64,000 nucleotides of DNA from CBDCFV01 sp965203835 (GTDB lineage: Bacteria; Chloroflexota; Dehalococcoidia; Lucifugimonadales; UBA3495): contig OZ241919.1 of NCBI GenBank assembly GCA_965203835.1, forward strand, positions 4,216,001 to 4,280,000, read 5' to 3'. The notes under the pieces are model-generated. The model was not told the DNA's origin. It worked only from the letters and a program-made list of their open reading frames with translations, and did not search any database. Positions 24,479-33,209 of the stretch are shown piece after piece (positions within the stretch are counted from its first letter, which is position 1; every line of letters begins with the position of its first letter). The translations under genes were made by a program, and so were the position numbers.

Positions 24479-25660
24479 TTATCTCCCATACACCCCCAAA
24501 TACTTCTCCGCCACCGCCGGCCAAGTGAACTCTGCCAGGGTGTATTCCTGGGCTTCTCTGCCCAACTGGCGGCGGTACTCGTCGTCGTTGACCAGCTTTA
24601 CCAGTTCGGTAACGGCCTGGTCCTGGTCGAACCTGGGGACTACTGCCGCGCCTCTGGTGAGGAGTTCGCGGTTGGCGCCCACATCGTGGGTCAGGACCGG
24701 GGCGCCGTAGGCCATTGCCTCGAAGAACACCAAGCCGAAGGCCTCGTACTGGGAGAACAGTACGAACAAGTCCGAGCGGGAGTACCAACGGGCTAGTTCC
24801 TCATCCGAGACTTCGCCCACCATTGAGATTTCGTCTTCCAGTCCGGCGTCTCTGACTGCTTCGGCGATGCGTTGCTGGTCTCCCTCGTCGCGGCCAACCA
24901 ACACCAAGCGCGCCGGACGCTGAAATTGAGGCCTTGCTCGCCGGTAGACCTCCACTAACCATTCCTGCCCTTTGTGGCGGCCAAGCCGGCCCACGCAGAG
25001 CAATGTCAACGGCCGATCTGGACTGGACAGGTTTGCGGCGTCATCACCGGGATGCGCTGGTTCCACATTCTCCAGTTCCGGCACCGGCGCACCCCAACCT
25101 ATGATCTCCTGTTTGCTCGGCGGGGCTTTGTAGTCCCGTTGGACCAACCGGGCTTCCTGGCGAGTTAACGTGACCACATGGTCCACGACGTTGGAGATGA
25201 AGATGTTGATGAGGCGGAGCCACCACCGGCTCCAGGGCAGTTCGTGGTAGGACGGGGTGAACACGAATTTGGCGCGGCGGCGGAACCAGAACCATGTCCA
25301 GAAATGGCCCCAGAACCACCCGTCGCTGACGAAATGGACCACGTTGGGGTTGAACTCTTGCAGGTAACGGCGTATCCGCCAAGGGGAAAACCATACCAGG
25401 GGGCAGGAGTACAGGGGGATGGACTTGCGGGGGAACCCGTCCAAGCGGTAGATGCCTATGCCTTCCGGGGTTGTCTCACGGTCCGCCCAATCGGGTTGGG
25501 GAATTCGGGGGAAGGAGTACTTGGTGGTCAGGACGGCCACCGCCTCCACCTGTTCGGATTTCTGTATCTGGAACGTCAGTTGCTCGATGGCCCGCTCCAC
25601 CCCGCCCAAGTAAGGGCGGAAGTAGGGTGTAAGAAACAGCACCCGCAGCGGTTGGCTCAT
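24479..25660 (-). CDS. Glycosyltransferase family 4 protein
   Basis: A 393-residue GT-B enzyme: the N-terminal 'VLFLTPYFRPYLGGVERAI' is typical of GT4, and the C-terminal nucleotide-sugar domain shows 'LLCVGRLGRHKGQEWLVEVY' and 'LFVLFSQYEAFGLVFFEAMA' (EX7E-type). It adds a sugar from an NDP or GDP donor to a lipid or glycan. ATG 25660 overlaps the purL stop by 4 bases (ATGA), so it is translated with purL although the pathways differ. The acceptor is unknown. Confidence 0.88.
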   Translation of the reverse strand: MSQPLRVLFLTPYFRPYLGGVERAIEQLTFQIQKSEQVEAVAVLTTKYSFPRIPQPDWADRETTPEGIGIYRLDGFPRKSIPLYSCPLVWFSPWRIRRYLQEFNPNVVHFVSDGWFWGHFWTWFWFRRRAKFVFTPSYHELPWSRWWLRLINIFISNVVDHVVTLTRQEARLVQRDYKAPPSKQEIIGWGAPVPELENVEPAHPGDDAANLSSPDRPLTLLCVGRLGRHKGQEWLVEVYRRARPQFQRPARLVLVGRDEGDQQRIAEAVRDAGLEDEISMVGEVSDEELARWYSRSDLFVLFSQYEAFGLVFFEAMAYGAPVLTHDVGANRELLTRGAAVVPRFDQDQAVTELVKLVNDDEYRRQLGREAQEYTLAEFTWPAVAEKYLGVYGR

Positions 25661-27864
25661 CCCGACGCCTGCTCCAGCCCGTGCCGCCACGCATGGGCGA
25701 TTTCCGAGACGGGCAGGTCTATGGCCTGTCCCAGTTGGAATTTATCCCCTTCAGTAGCCCCCAGTATGCTCACCGGCACTTGGTGCTCCGCAGCCAGCCG
25801 CTCCAAGCCGGGTCGCGCCGCCTCATCCAAGGACACGACGATGCGGGACTGACGCTCGCCGAAGAGCGCCGCGTCCCAACGGCGCGGCGAGTCGCGCAGC
25901 CCACGAAGGCCTATGCCGCCCTGGATGCAACTCTCCGCCAACGCAACCGCCAAGCCGCCGTCGGAACAGTCATGCGCCGAAACTATCAAGCCCTCGGCAA
26001 TCGCCTTTCTACAAAGCTGCTGCAACCGATTTTCCAAGTCCAGGTCTATGGCGGGGCGTCCCCGTATCTGCCCATGAACAACCGACATGTACTCGCTGCC
26101 CGCCAAGTCCGACGCACGGGCCCTGCTCCGGTTGTCTCCCAGCAACGCTACCGTCAGCCCCTCTCTTGGGAAGGCCGACGTGACACGGCTATGCACGTCT
26201 TCCAGAAGGCCCAGCCCTCCAACCACCGGGGTTGGGAATATCGCTTGGCCCCTGGACTCGTTGTACAAGCTGACGTTGCCGCTTATCACCGGCACGCCCA
26301 GCGCGCGGCAGGCCCGCGCCATCCCGCGGATGCACCACTCCAGTTGATAGTAAACGTCGGGCCTTTCCGGGTCGCCGAAGTTGAGGCAATCGGTCAGGGC
26401 CAAGGGTTCGGCCCCGGAACAGGACAGGTTGCGGCACACCTCCGCCACCACTATCTGGCCGCCGCGGTAGGGATCGAGGTAGCAATAACGCCCGTTGCCG
26501 TCAATGCTGAGGGCAATGGCTTTCTCAGTTCCCCTCAAGCGCAGCACCGCCGCGTCGCTGCCGGGTCCCGCAACCGTATTCGTTTGCACTTGGTGGTCGT
26601 ACTGGCGGTATACAGACTCTCTGCTGGCTATGTTGGGCGAAGCCAACAGCTTCAAAAGAACACTTGCCGAGCCTTCCGGAGGTAGAGGCACGTCGGACAA
26701 CGCCAGCCGTTGCCGTTCCTTCTGCTCCGCCGATTGGACCCCTTGAAGCCGGTAGCGCGGGGCATTGGAGAGTTGGCGTATGGGCACGCGCGCCACGGTG
26801 CGGGCTTCCTCAACTACGTGAGCGTCCGGCTCTTCTATGACTTCGCCGATTTCCCGGCATGGGATGTCCCACTTGCTGAACACCTTGCGGACCCTTTCCG
26901 TCCGGTCGGGCGGGACCACCAGCAACATCCGTTCCTGGGACTCGGAGAGCATTACCTCGTAGGACGTCATGCCCCGTTCCCGGCGGTGCACTTGAGAAAC
27001 GTCCACCAAGAATCCGCGCCCGGCTCGGGCCGCCGACTCGACCGTTGAGCTGGTCAATCCCGCCGCGCCGAGGTCCTGGATGGCGATTACGTCTCCGGTG
27101 TCCAATGCCTCCAGGCACGACTCGATAAGAATCTTCTCTAGGAAGGGATTGGCAACCTGGACTGTCGGCCGCAGTTCCTGCTCTTCCTCGAAGGTGCGCG
27201 ACGCCAACCCCGACGCGCCGTGGATGCCGTCGCGGCCCGTGCCCGATCCCACCAGAAGCAGTCGGTTGCCCGCCGCGCCGGCGGATGCGGTTGCCAAGTC
27301 TGCCGTGCGGACAAGGCCAACGCACATCGCGTTGACCAGCGGGTTCTGGGAGTAGGAGCCGTCGAAGTAAATCTCGCCCCCGACGTCCGGTACGCCAATG
27401 CAATTGCCGTACCACGATATTCCGCCTACCACCCCTTGGAAGAGGTGACGGGTCCTGGCATCCTCCAAAGAACCGAACCGGAGAGAGTTCAACAGGGCTA
27501 TGGGCCGCGCTCCCATCGCCAGGATGTCGCGGACAATTCCGCCCACGCCGGTTGCCGCGCCCTGCAAAGGCTCCACCGCCGACGGGTGGTTGTGGGACTC
27601 CACCTTGAACACCGCCGCCAGTCCGTCGCCCAAGTCCACCGCGCCGGCGTTTTCCTCCCCGGAACGGGACAAAACCCTAGATGACCGGCTGGGCAGCAAG
27701 CCCAGCAGAGGCCGCGAGTGCTTGTACCCGCAATGCTCGCTCCACAACGCGCCGAACATTCCCAACTCGACCGGATTGGGCTCGCGGTCAAGCTGGTCCA
27801 GAATCATTTCATATTCGGCCCTGGTCAGGGCGATTTCGTCCAGTGTCCCTTGCGTGATGGTCAT
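25657..27864 (-). CDS. purL: Phosphoribosylformylglycinamidine synthase subunit PurL
   Basis: Small-type PurL of 735 residues, the ATP-dependent amidotransferase subunit that makes FGAM in purine synthesis with PurQ and PurS. Visible landmarks are 'GALWSEHCGYKHSRPLL', 'VFKVESHNHPSAVEP', 'GVGGIVRDILAMGARPIA', 'IGVPDVGGEIYFD', 'DLGAAGLTSS' and 'VSAHDCSDGGLAVALAE'. The catalytic His of 'WSEHC' and the metal-binding Glu of 'VESHNHPS' are present. purQ and purS are not in the window. Start ATG 27864. It follows recF by 19 bases on the same strand and overlaps the GT4 gene. Confidence 0.95.
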   Translation of the reverse strand: MTITQGTLDEIALTRAEYEMILDQLDREPNPVELGMFGALWSEHCGYKHSRPLLGLLPSRSSRVLSRSGEENAGAVDLGDGLAAVFKVESHNHPSAVEPLQGAATGVGGIVRDILAMGARPIALLNSLRFGSLEDARTRHLFQGVVGGISWYGNCIGVPDVGGEIYFDGSYSQNPLVNAMCVGLVRTADLATASAGAAGNRLLLVGSGTGRDGIHGASGLASRTFEEEQELRPTVQVANPFLEKILIESCLEALDTGDVIAIQDLGAAGLTSSTVESAARAGRGFLVDVSQVHRRERGMTSYEVMLSESQERMLLVVPPDRTERVRKVFSKWDIPCREIGEVIEEPDAHVVEEARTVARVPIRQLSNAPRYRLQGVQSAEQKERQRLALSDVPLPPEGSASVLLKLLASPNIASRESVYRQYDHQVQTNTVAGPGSDAAVLRLRGTEKAIALSIDGNGRYCYLDPYRGGQIVVAEVCRNLSCSGAEPLALTDCLNFGDPERPDVYYQLEWCIRGMARACRALGVPVISGNVSLYNESRGQAIFPTPVVGGLGLLEDVHSRVTSAFPREGLTVALLGDNRSRARASDLAGSEYMSVVHGQIRGRPAIDLDLENRLQQLCRKAIAEGLIVSAHDCSDGGLAVALAESCIQGGIGLRGLRDSPRRWDAALFGERQSRIVVSLDEAARPGLERLAAEHQVPVSILGATEGDKFQLGQAIDLPVSEIAHAWRHGLEQASG

Positions 27865-27882
27865 TGGTTTGAAAACATCCCT

Positions 27883-29040
27883 TCAGGCGGCAAGGCAAAC
27901 TTTGCCGTTTTCAACGAGGAAATACTCCGCTGACGAGCCATAATGGTCCCGCACCAAGCCCACGTCGGTGGTGGTGATGAGCGTTTGCTGGTACCGGGCG
28001 GTCTCTTCCATGACGCGCCGCCGTCGCGACGCATCCATCTCGGAGAGAACGTCGTCCAGCAGCATTATGGGACCTTCCCGGCGCACCGAAGCCAGATAGC
28101 CGGCTTCGGCCAGACGCAGGCTCAAGGCTATCGTTCGTGCTTGACCCCGTGACGAGTAGGCGCCCATATCGACTTGGTTCAGCAACAGGTCGAAGTCGTC
28201 CCGGTGCGGCCCGACGGCGGTTGTGGCGGTGGCCCGTTCCCGTGCTTCGATGGCCGCCAGCGATTCCCTGAAGCTGTCTTCCACGTCTTGCAGGTCTCCG
28301 TCCGCAGGAACGCTGGGCCGGTACTCCATCCGGAAGTCGTCTTCCGTGCCGCTCAACCGCAGGTGGTGCTCGGCGCACAGGGTATTCAACTCCCTTACTG
28401 CCTCGGCCCGCCGCCACGTGAGCCAAGCCCCTTCCCGGGCCAGTTCAGCGTCCCAGAATACCAGTTCGTCGGCGCCCGCCCGGCCTTCCCGGCAAAGACG
28501 CAGCAACCGGTTCCTTTGCTGCACTACTCGCTGGTACCGCTGCAACCCCTTCAGGTACAGGTTGTCGGCTTGGGAAATGAGGATGTCCAGGAACTTCCGG
28601 CGGGCTGACGGCGGCCCCAGGACCAATTGAACATCCTCAGCAGTGAAAAGGACCGAGGTTACCAAGCCCACCAACTGGGCGGCGGTGAAACGCACCCGGC
28701 TCACGCGGATTTCCTTGCGGACGGTGTGAGCTCCGACTCCCGGCGTCGCGGTGGGTACGCTCTGGTACCCCACGTAGACCGCCAGTCGGTCATCCTTCCG
28801 TTCAACTGTCCCTCCCACCAAGGCTTGACCTCCGTCGGCCGCCGAACCGAAGTTGACCACCTCCCGTTCGTTTTCGGCGCGGAACGAGCGAGCGATAGCC
28901 AGCAGGTAAACCGCTTCCAGCAGAGTGGTCTTGCCTTGCGCGTTGGGACCAAAGAAAACCACTATCCCGGAAGGCAGTTCCAAGTCAACTTGCGCCAAGT
29001 TGCGGAAGTTGGTGAGGCTCAGATGGGAAAGGTACGCCAA
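27883..29040 (-). CDS. recF: DNA replication and repair protein RecF
   Basis: A 385-residue SMC-like ATPase: 'HLSLTNFRNLAQVDLEL' at the start, Walker A 'FFGPNAQGKTTLLEAVY', the ABC-type signature near 'SSRGQARTIALSLRLAEA', and Walker B 'PIMLLDDVLSEMDASRR'. RecF helps load RecA at gaps through RecO and RecR. TTG 29040 is the start, with GGAGG 10 bases upstream, and homology begins at the next residues. It is not beside dnaA, dnaN or gyrB as in many genomes but upstream of purL. Confidence 0.92.
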   Translation of the reverse strand: MAYLSHLSLTNFRNLAQVDLELPSGIVVFFGPNAQGKTTLLEAVYLLAIARSFRAENEREVVNFGSAADGGQALVGGTVERKDDRLAVYVGYQSVPTATPGVGAHTVRKEIRVSRVRFTAAQLVGLVTSVLFTAEDVQLVLGPPSARRKFLDILISQADNLYLKGLQRYQRVVQQRNRLLRLCREGRAGADELVFWDAELAREGAWLTWRRAEAVRELNTLCAEHHLRLSGTEDDFRMEYRPSVPADGDLQDVEDSFRESLAAIEARERATATTAVGPHRDDFDLLLNQVDMGAYSSRGQARTIALSLRLAEAGYLASVRREGPIMLLDDVLSEMDASRRRRVMEETARYQQTLITTTDVGLVRDHYGSSAEYFLVENGKVCLAA

Positions 29041-29180
29041 CCGCTTGATTCCTCCGAGGGTACGCGTTGTCTGGCGATGCCTAATTGTAACAGGCTGGGG
29101 TAAAGCCGGGACGGATTATCGAGCCGATAAGGACCACTCGAGCTGGACTGGGGATGATCAGGGAGAATAGTACTCCACCA

Positions 29181-29960
29181 CTATTCCGGGGTTTCCAGCG
29201 ACCGTATCTCGTTCTCCAAGTTCTGGACGCTGGAGTAATCTCCTGCGGACAACCGGAAGCACCGGTCCAAGTAAAGCTGGGCCAATCGAGACCCCTTTTG
29301 AGAGGTGTCTTTGGCTACCGCGAGCAAAGTGGGAACCCGGAACTCCTCCGGGAGGTGGCGGGCCAGTGTATTGATCTCTTCCGAGACCTCGACCACCGTA
29401 CCCGAATCGCCTCCCTCTACGGCAAAGCGCAGGCTGCCCAGGAGCTTGGCCAGTTCAGCCAGCTTGTCCGACTCGCTCATCAAGCTGAAGAGGACTTCGT
29501 TGACGGAGAACGCCCGGTCCTCTTCAGACTCTGCAACATCGGGTTGTTGCGGCAACTCTCCGGTGGGCGGCGCTTCCTGCCCAAACCGTTGCTTGCATAA
29601 GTCGGAGTAGGCGGACACCGCTTCCGTGATGGACTCCATCATTCTGGGCAGATCGAAGGAGAACATACTGGTGGCAAAGACCAGGTCGTCGGCCCTACGG
29701 TCGCACAAGATCACCAATTCTTCATAGCTGTCCACCGGCTCCGGCACAGGGGGCATGGCAAAAGCCGACAAGTCATTCAAGGGCAGGTTGCCCAAGTGGG
29801 CGGACAGGAAAGGCGGGACATATTTCCCGAGGTCTGCCTTGATCGGCAGGGTAATCACGTAGGTCGCGTAGACCTTGTCGGGCTCCGTATTCACTCGGAA
29901 GTAAATTACCGCGTGCCCTTTTGGAGCTTGGGGGTCGCCCTTTTCGAAGGTGAGGTCCAT
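29181..29960 (-). CDS. Conserved hypothetical protein
   Basis: A 259-residue soluble acidic protein that I cannot place in a family. The first half looks beta-rich ('GHAVIYFRVNTEPDKVYATY', 'YVITLPIKADLGKYVPPF') and ends with 'SFDLPRMMESITEAVSAY'; the second half is helical ('SESDKLAELAKLLGSLRFAV'). ATG 29960 follows GAGG; the longer form from 29999 adds a poorly supported N-terminus. It lies upstream of recF on the same strand with 140 bases between. Confidence 0.65.
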   Translation of the reverse strand: MDLTFEKGDPQAPKGHAVIYFRVNTEPDKVYATYVITLPIKADLGKYVPPFLSAHLGNLPLNDLSAFAMPPVPEPVDSYEELVILCDRRADDLVFATSMFSFDLPRMMESITEAVSAYSDLCKQRFGQEAPPTGELPQQPDVAESEEDRAFSVNEVLFSLMSESDKLAELAKLLGSLRFAVEGGDSGTVVEVSEEINTLARHLPEEFRVPTLLAVAKDTSQKGSRLAQLYLDRCFRLSAGDYSSVQNLENEIRSLETPE

Positions 29961-30045
29961 TTGTCCTCTCAGGTTGCATGACCGGAAGTGTTTCAACAAT
30001 TATAGGCCTTGGCAAACGGTTAGGCCACAACCAACCCCTTAATGT

Positions 30046-30074
30046 TTGACATTGACTGTCGCCTTCTCTAAAGT
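30046..30074 (+). promoter_or_regulatory. Sigma-70-like promoter for the DoxX gene
   Basis: TTGACA (30046-30051) and TAAAGT (30069-30074) with a 17-base spacer, about 70 bases before the DoxX start. The -10 box deviates from consensus. Confidence 0.45.
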
Positions 30075-30144
30075 GCGGAATGACGCGATGATCGGTACCA
30101 TTGGCAACACCAATCCTATCAGGTGAGTCGAGAGGAGGTCGCCT

Positions 30145-30597
30145 ATGTCAGCACAACAGGGCGCTCCACCGTTTGAAGGAGAACAGGGAAACCCTATTTT
30201 CGGGAGGCTTTTCCTGAAGTTTTCCGAGGAGTTCTATCTACTTTTCCGCTTGATAATGGCATTCGCGGCCGCGCTGCACGGTGCACAAAAGGTCTTCGGC
30301 CTCTGGGGATTTCAAATGCCTCCGGACCGGCCGCTAATAGCCATCGCCGGTTGGGTGGAATTGATATCGGCATTCCTGATTGGGCTTGGCGTGTTCACCC
30401 GGTTGGGCGCAGGGGCTTTGGTGGTCACTATGATCGTCGCCTACTTCATGGTGCATTCGCCAAATCAGCCTTGGCCGCATCTGAAGGGCGGCGGCGAAAT
30501 CCCTCTCCTCTGGTTCGCCATGTCCGGCATCATCGGCGTCCTGGGCAGCCGGAAGTGGGGACTGGAGCGCTTGATCTTCAAGCGGGAATTGCTGTAG
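30145..30597 (+). CDS. DoxX family membrane protein
   Basis: A 150-residue protein with four hydrophobic segments: 'LLFRLIMAFAAALHGAQKVF', 'LIAIAGWVELISAFLIGLGV', 'GAGALVVTMIVAYFMV' and 'EIPLLWFAMSGIIGVLGS'. The 'HGAQKVFG' and 'GWVELISAFLIGLG' stretches are typical of DoxX/DoxD-type proteins, which are linked to membrane thiol and quinone redox. A GAGGAGG site precedes ATG 30145. It begins a rightward run (hotdog proteins, VOC protein, SelW-like selenoprotein), so a redox role would fit, but that is inference. Confidence 0.85.
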   Translation: MSAQQGAPPFEGEQGNPIFGRLFLKFSEEFYLLFRLIMAFAAALHGAQKVFGLWGFQMPPDRPLIAIAGWVELISAFLIGLGVFTRLGAGALVVTMIVAYFMVHSPNQPWPHLKGGGEIPLLWFAMSGIIGVLGSRKWGLERLIFKRELL

Positions 30598-30653
30598 AGG
30601 CTGATAAATCCCGCAATGAGAATCTGCATACTTTTCTTCGTAGGAATTACGCT

Positions 30654-31079
30654 ATGGCGCAACAACCCTTGAAACTGTTTGTTTACGACGAAGTGGAAAT
30701 AGGGGAAGAACTGGGGTCTTACGAGTACCTGTTGACCCAGGAAATGCTGGACAATTTCCGCGCTTCCATCGACGACCCCGATGGATGCTTCCCGACACTG
30801 GCGGTCAAGCATGATGCCACGGCCTTGGCGATGGTCTACGACGACACCACCGGCGGCGTCAACGCGGGCAACCAAGTGGAGTTTTTCAACCCACCCATGC
30901 CCGGTAAAAAAATTCGGGTGACCGGACGTGTGGCCGACAAGTACATGCGGCGGGACAAGCCGTATCTGGTCATCGAGGCCACCGCCGTCGACGAGGACGG
31001 CCGGTTGTTGGAGAGACTTCGTACATATCAAATGAAGAAACCCGATGAGGTGGGTAAGAAATGGCATCCACAAAGTTAG
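30654..31079 (+). CDS. MaoC-like hotdog-fold protein, first of a pair
   Basis: A 141-residue single-hotdog protein. 'LKLFVYDEVEIGEELGSYEY' and 'NAGNQVEFFNPPMPGKKIRV' resemble the N-terminal, FAS1-type half of MaoC dehydratases; the usual Asp/His hydratase dyad is not obvious in this copy. The gene overlaps the next hotdog gene by 19 bases, so the two are probably made together and form a heteromeric (R)-hydratase like two-subunit archaeal and actinobacterial MaoC enzymes. Acyl-CoA substrate unknown. Confidence 0.65.
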   Translation: MAQQPLKLFVYDEVEIGEELGSYEYLLTQEMLDNFRASIDDPDGCFPTLAVKHDATALAMVYDDTTGGVNAGNQVEFFNPPMPGKKIRVTGRVADKYMRRDKPYLVIEATAVDEDGRLLERLRTYQMKKPDEVGKKWHPQS

Positions 31080-31483
31080 AAACGGGGACTCCGATACCGT
31101 CGGTAACCAAGTCCGTCACCACTGACAGCATCCTCCAGTTCGAGTCCTGCGGAATCCTGGACCGTCAGAACATCCACAACAACGAGGAAATCGCGCAACA
31201 ACGGCTGGGAACGACCTATACCCTCGCCTCCGGTCGCATGTCGGTGGCCTTTGCAGCGGAGGCACTGCGCCGCTTTTTCGGACCGGAGGTCTTCAACCAC
31301 ACCGGCTCGGTGAACCTCAAGTTCCTGCGGCCCGTGAAGCACGGCGACACCATCACGGTGCATGGCGCCGTCACCCACCAGACCGAAGTGGAAAACGGCA
31401 CTGAAGTCACGGTGGAAATCTACTGCCAGAACCAGAACAGCGACAAGACCGCTGTGGGCATAGGGACCGCGATACTGCGGTAA
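31061..31483 (+). CDS. MaoC-like hotdog-fold protein, second of a pair
   Basis: A 140-residue partner of the preceding gene. 'SVNLKFLRPVKHGDTITVHG' is the typical MaoC-type strand with P-(V/L)-x-x-G-D, and 'NNEEIAQQRLGTTYTLASGR' occupies the place of the active-site helix, though the canonical D...H dyad is not clear there. Together with the 19-base overlap this suggests a heterodimeric acyl-CoA hydratase or a binding protein. A VOC gene follows 37 bases later. Confidence 0.65.
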   Translation: MASTKLETGTPIPSVTKSVTTDSILQFESCGILDRQNIHNNEEIAQQRLGTTYTLASGRMSVAFAAEALRRFFGPEVFNHTGSVNLKFLRPVKHGDTITVHGAVTHQTEVENGTEVTVEIYCQNQNSDKTAVGIGTAILR

Positions 31484-31520
31484 CACCTCTCACGATTATT
31501 CACGCCAAGGAGGGCGCATT

Positions 31521-31976
31521 ATGGCGTCGAGAATCAAGCACATAGCCCTGCACACGGAAGACCCGGCGGCCACCGCCGAGTGGTACAAGACGGTATTCGG
31601 TCTCGATGAACTGCGGCGCACCCCCGCCGAAACCGGAGAGGAAGGCGTGTGGCTTACCGACGGCTACATCTACTTCGCCATCCTGAAAATCGGCTCGGAA
31701 GATGCCCCCAACCTGGGCGAGGGCCCGTCCACCGTCAAGGGCGTTCATCACATCGGTTTCTACGTGGATGACCTGGACGAATCGGTATCCACATTCGAGG
31801 CCAACGGCGGCACCGAGTGCCCCGGCAGCAGCCGCGTCAACCGCAAGTACAAAGGCCCCGACGGCTTGATGATAGACCTCCGGGTCCGCGGATGGGACGA
31901 ACAAATTCGTGCCCGTTCCACCCTGTACCAACTGGTTGAGGCCGCGCCGAGAGAGCCCGCCACCGCCGACGACTAG
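31521..31976 (+). CDS. VOC family protein
   Basis: 151 residues, one VOC pair: 'IKHIALHTEDPAATAEWYKT' (His ligand, first beta-alpha unit) and 'GVHHIGFYVDDLDESV' (second unit with His). The last metal-ligand strand, usually with Glu, reads 'KGPDGLMIDLRV', where Asp replaces Glu. AAGGAGGG lies 9 bases before ATG 31521. It could be an isomerase or a non-catalytic binding protein; context with MaoC-like genes hints at acyl-CoA metabolism. Confidence 0.75.
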   Translation: MASRIKHIALHTEDPAATAEWYKTVFGLDELRRTPAETGEEGVWLTDGYIYFAILKIGSEDAPNLGEGPSTVKGVHHIGFYVDDLDESVSTFEANGGTECPGSSRVNRKYKGPDGLMIDLRVRGWDEQIRARSTLYQLVEAAPREPATADD

Positions 31977-32063
31977 CCAAGTCAGGCGGCCGTTGGGTCT
32001 GCTTGCGCCGCCTATTGCGATTGATTAAACTAACCTCAAACTCGGTATGAACTGAGGAGGAGT

Positions 32064-32363
32064 ATGGCTGACCCTGAATTCGGCAAAGCGGAAGTGGACA
32101 TAGTCTATTGTGTGCCTTGAGGCTACTACCCTGTCGCCACGTGGTTGGCGACGGAGTTGTGGAGCGCCAGCAGCCCAGGTGAAGTGTCGGTCAAGATGAC
32201 CCCCGCCGGCGCAGGCAGGCTGGAGGTCTTACTGAACGGCGAGAAAATCTTCGACCGCAAAGAGGACCCTGATGGATTCCCCAACCTGTCGAAGGTCAAT
32301 GAACTGAAGATGATGGTCGCGGAAAAAATCTTCGACTTCGACGCGGCGGTGGCCGGCAACTAA
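32064..32363 (+). CDS. Rdx-family (SelW-like) selenoprotein, in-frame TGA at 32118
   Basis: Read through TGA 32118-32120, ATG 32064 (GAGGAGG site) gives a 99-residue protein to TAA 32363. The TGA is codon 19 and sits in 'VDIVYCVPUGYYPVATWL', exactly the CxxU motif of SelW/SelT/SelH-type Rdx proteins, which have a thioredoxin-like fold. The remainder matches the family: 'GRLEVLLNGEKIFDRKED' and 'GFPNLSKVNELKMMV'. The length is normal for SelW. A perfect 7-bp hairpin follows the TGA. Without selenocysteine insertion the gene would be an 18-residue peptide. It follows hotdog and VOC genes on the same strand. Confidence 0.88.
32133..32152 (+). promoter_or_regulatory. SECIS-like hairpin for the SelW-like gene
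   Basis: GTCGCCA (32133-32139) pairs perfectly with TGGCGAC (32146-32152) around the loop CGTGGT. The stem starts 12 bases after the TGA and the loop centre is about 22 bases from it. G and T residues in the loop fit bacterial SECIS loops. Confidence 0.7.
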
Positions 32364-32463
32364 GGCCCGCCCTGCAAGTTAACCGGAGCGAACGAGTGAT
32401 GCAGTCCCGGCAGTCAGCCGAAGGACTGCATCTTTTGCGATTCCCTAAAATGGAGTGGAAAGT

Positions 32464-33168
32464 GTGGCAGTCCCGGAACACGTAGACTTGATCAAAAGCG
32501 GGTCCGAACGGTTTGCTGAGTGGCGTTCGGAAAATCCCACCGTCCAATTGGACTTGGAAGGCGCAGACCTCTCCGGCATTGACCTGCGGGGCTGTAAAAT
32601 CGGGAACGCTAACTTCCGTGGCGCAAACCTGCGCGGCGCCCGCCTCACCAGGGCCGGCCTGTCCAACGCAGACCTGACCGGCGCCAATCTCCAGGACGCC
32701 GATCTGGGCAGGGCCACGCTTACCTCCGCCTCCCTGGGTGGTGCTGACCTGACCAACGCCAACCTGTTCTGGGCCGACCTGAAGCGGGCCGTTCTTCATG
32801 GGGCGGTCATACGCCAAAGCCGGTCGGGGCGGGCCTGTTTCCTGGGAGCGGACCTTACCGAGGCCGACTTCAGCCAGTCCACCATGATAGAGGTAGACCT
32901 CCGCAGCGCTAACCTGACCAACGCCCGTTTCATTTCGTCCAATATGAACGGCGCGGATATGGACCGGGCGGTTATGGGCGGGGCCGACTTCACCAAGGCC
33001 ATGATCAGGGACTCCATGTGGACCATGGCGGACATGCGCGGCGCGAACTTCACCCAAGCCAGCCTGCACCGGTCAGACCTCAGCATGGCCAAGTTTGACG
33101 AGACCACGCGCTTCCCAGACGGTTTCGATCCCTACGACACCGGGTTCAAGGACGTGTCCGACGGCTAG
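32464..33168 (+). CDS. Pentapeptide-repeat protein
   Basis: A 234-residue protein with about 35 consecutive A(D/N)LxX repeats from residue about 35 to 215, for example 'GADLSGIDLRGCKIGNANF' and 'ANLRGARLTRAGLSNADLTG'. These fold into a right-handed square beta-helix. Most such proteins are of unknown role; the Qnr and MfpA types mimic DNA and bind gyrase, but nothing here points to that. GTG 32464 is chosen since GGAG lies 8 bases before it. It follows the SelW-like gene by 100 bases. Confidence 0.88.
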   Translation: MAVPEHVDLIKSGSERFAEWRSENPTVQLDLEGADLSGIDLRGCKIGNANFRGANLRGARLTRAGLSNADLTGANLQDADLGRATLTSASLGGADLTNANLFWADLKRAVLHGAVIRQSRSGRACFLGADLTEADFSQSTMIEVDLRSANLTNARFISSNMNGADMDRAVMGGADFTKAMIRDSMWTMADMRGANFTQASLHRSDLSMAKFDETTRFPDGFDPYDTGFKDVSDG

Positions 33169-33209
33169 GGCTGCGTTGCCCCGCCGGCACAAGTCACCAG
33201 GGGGTTCCA

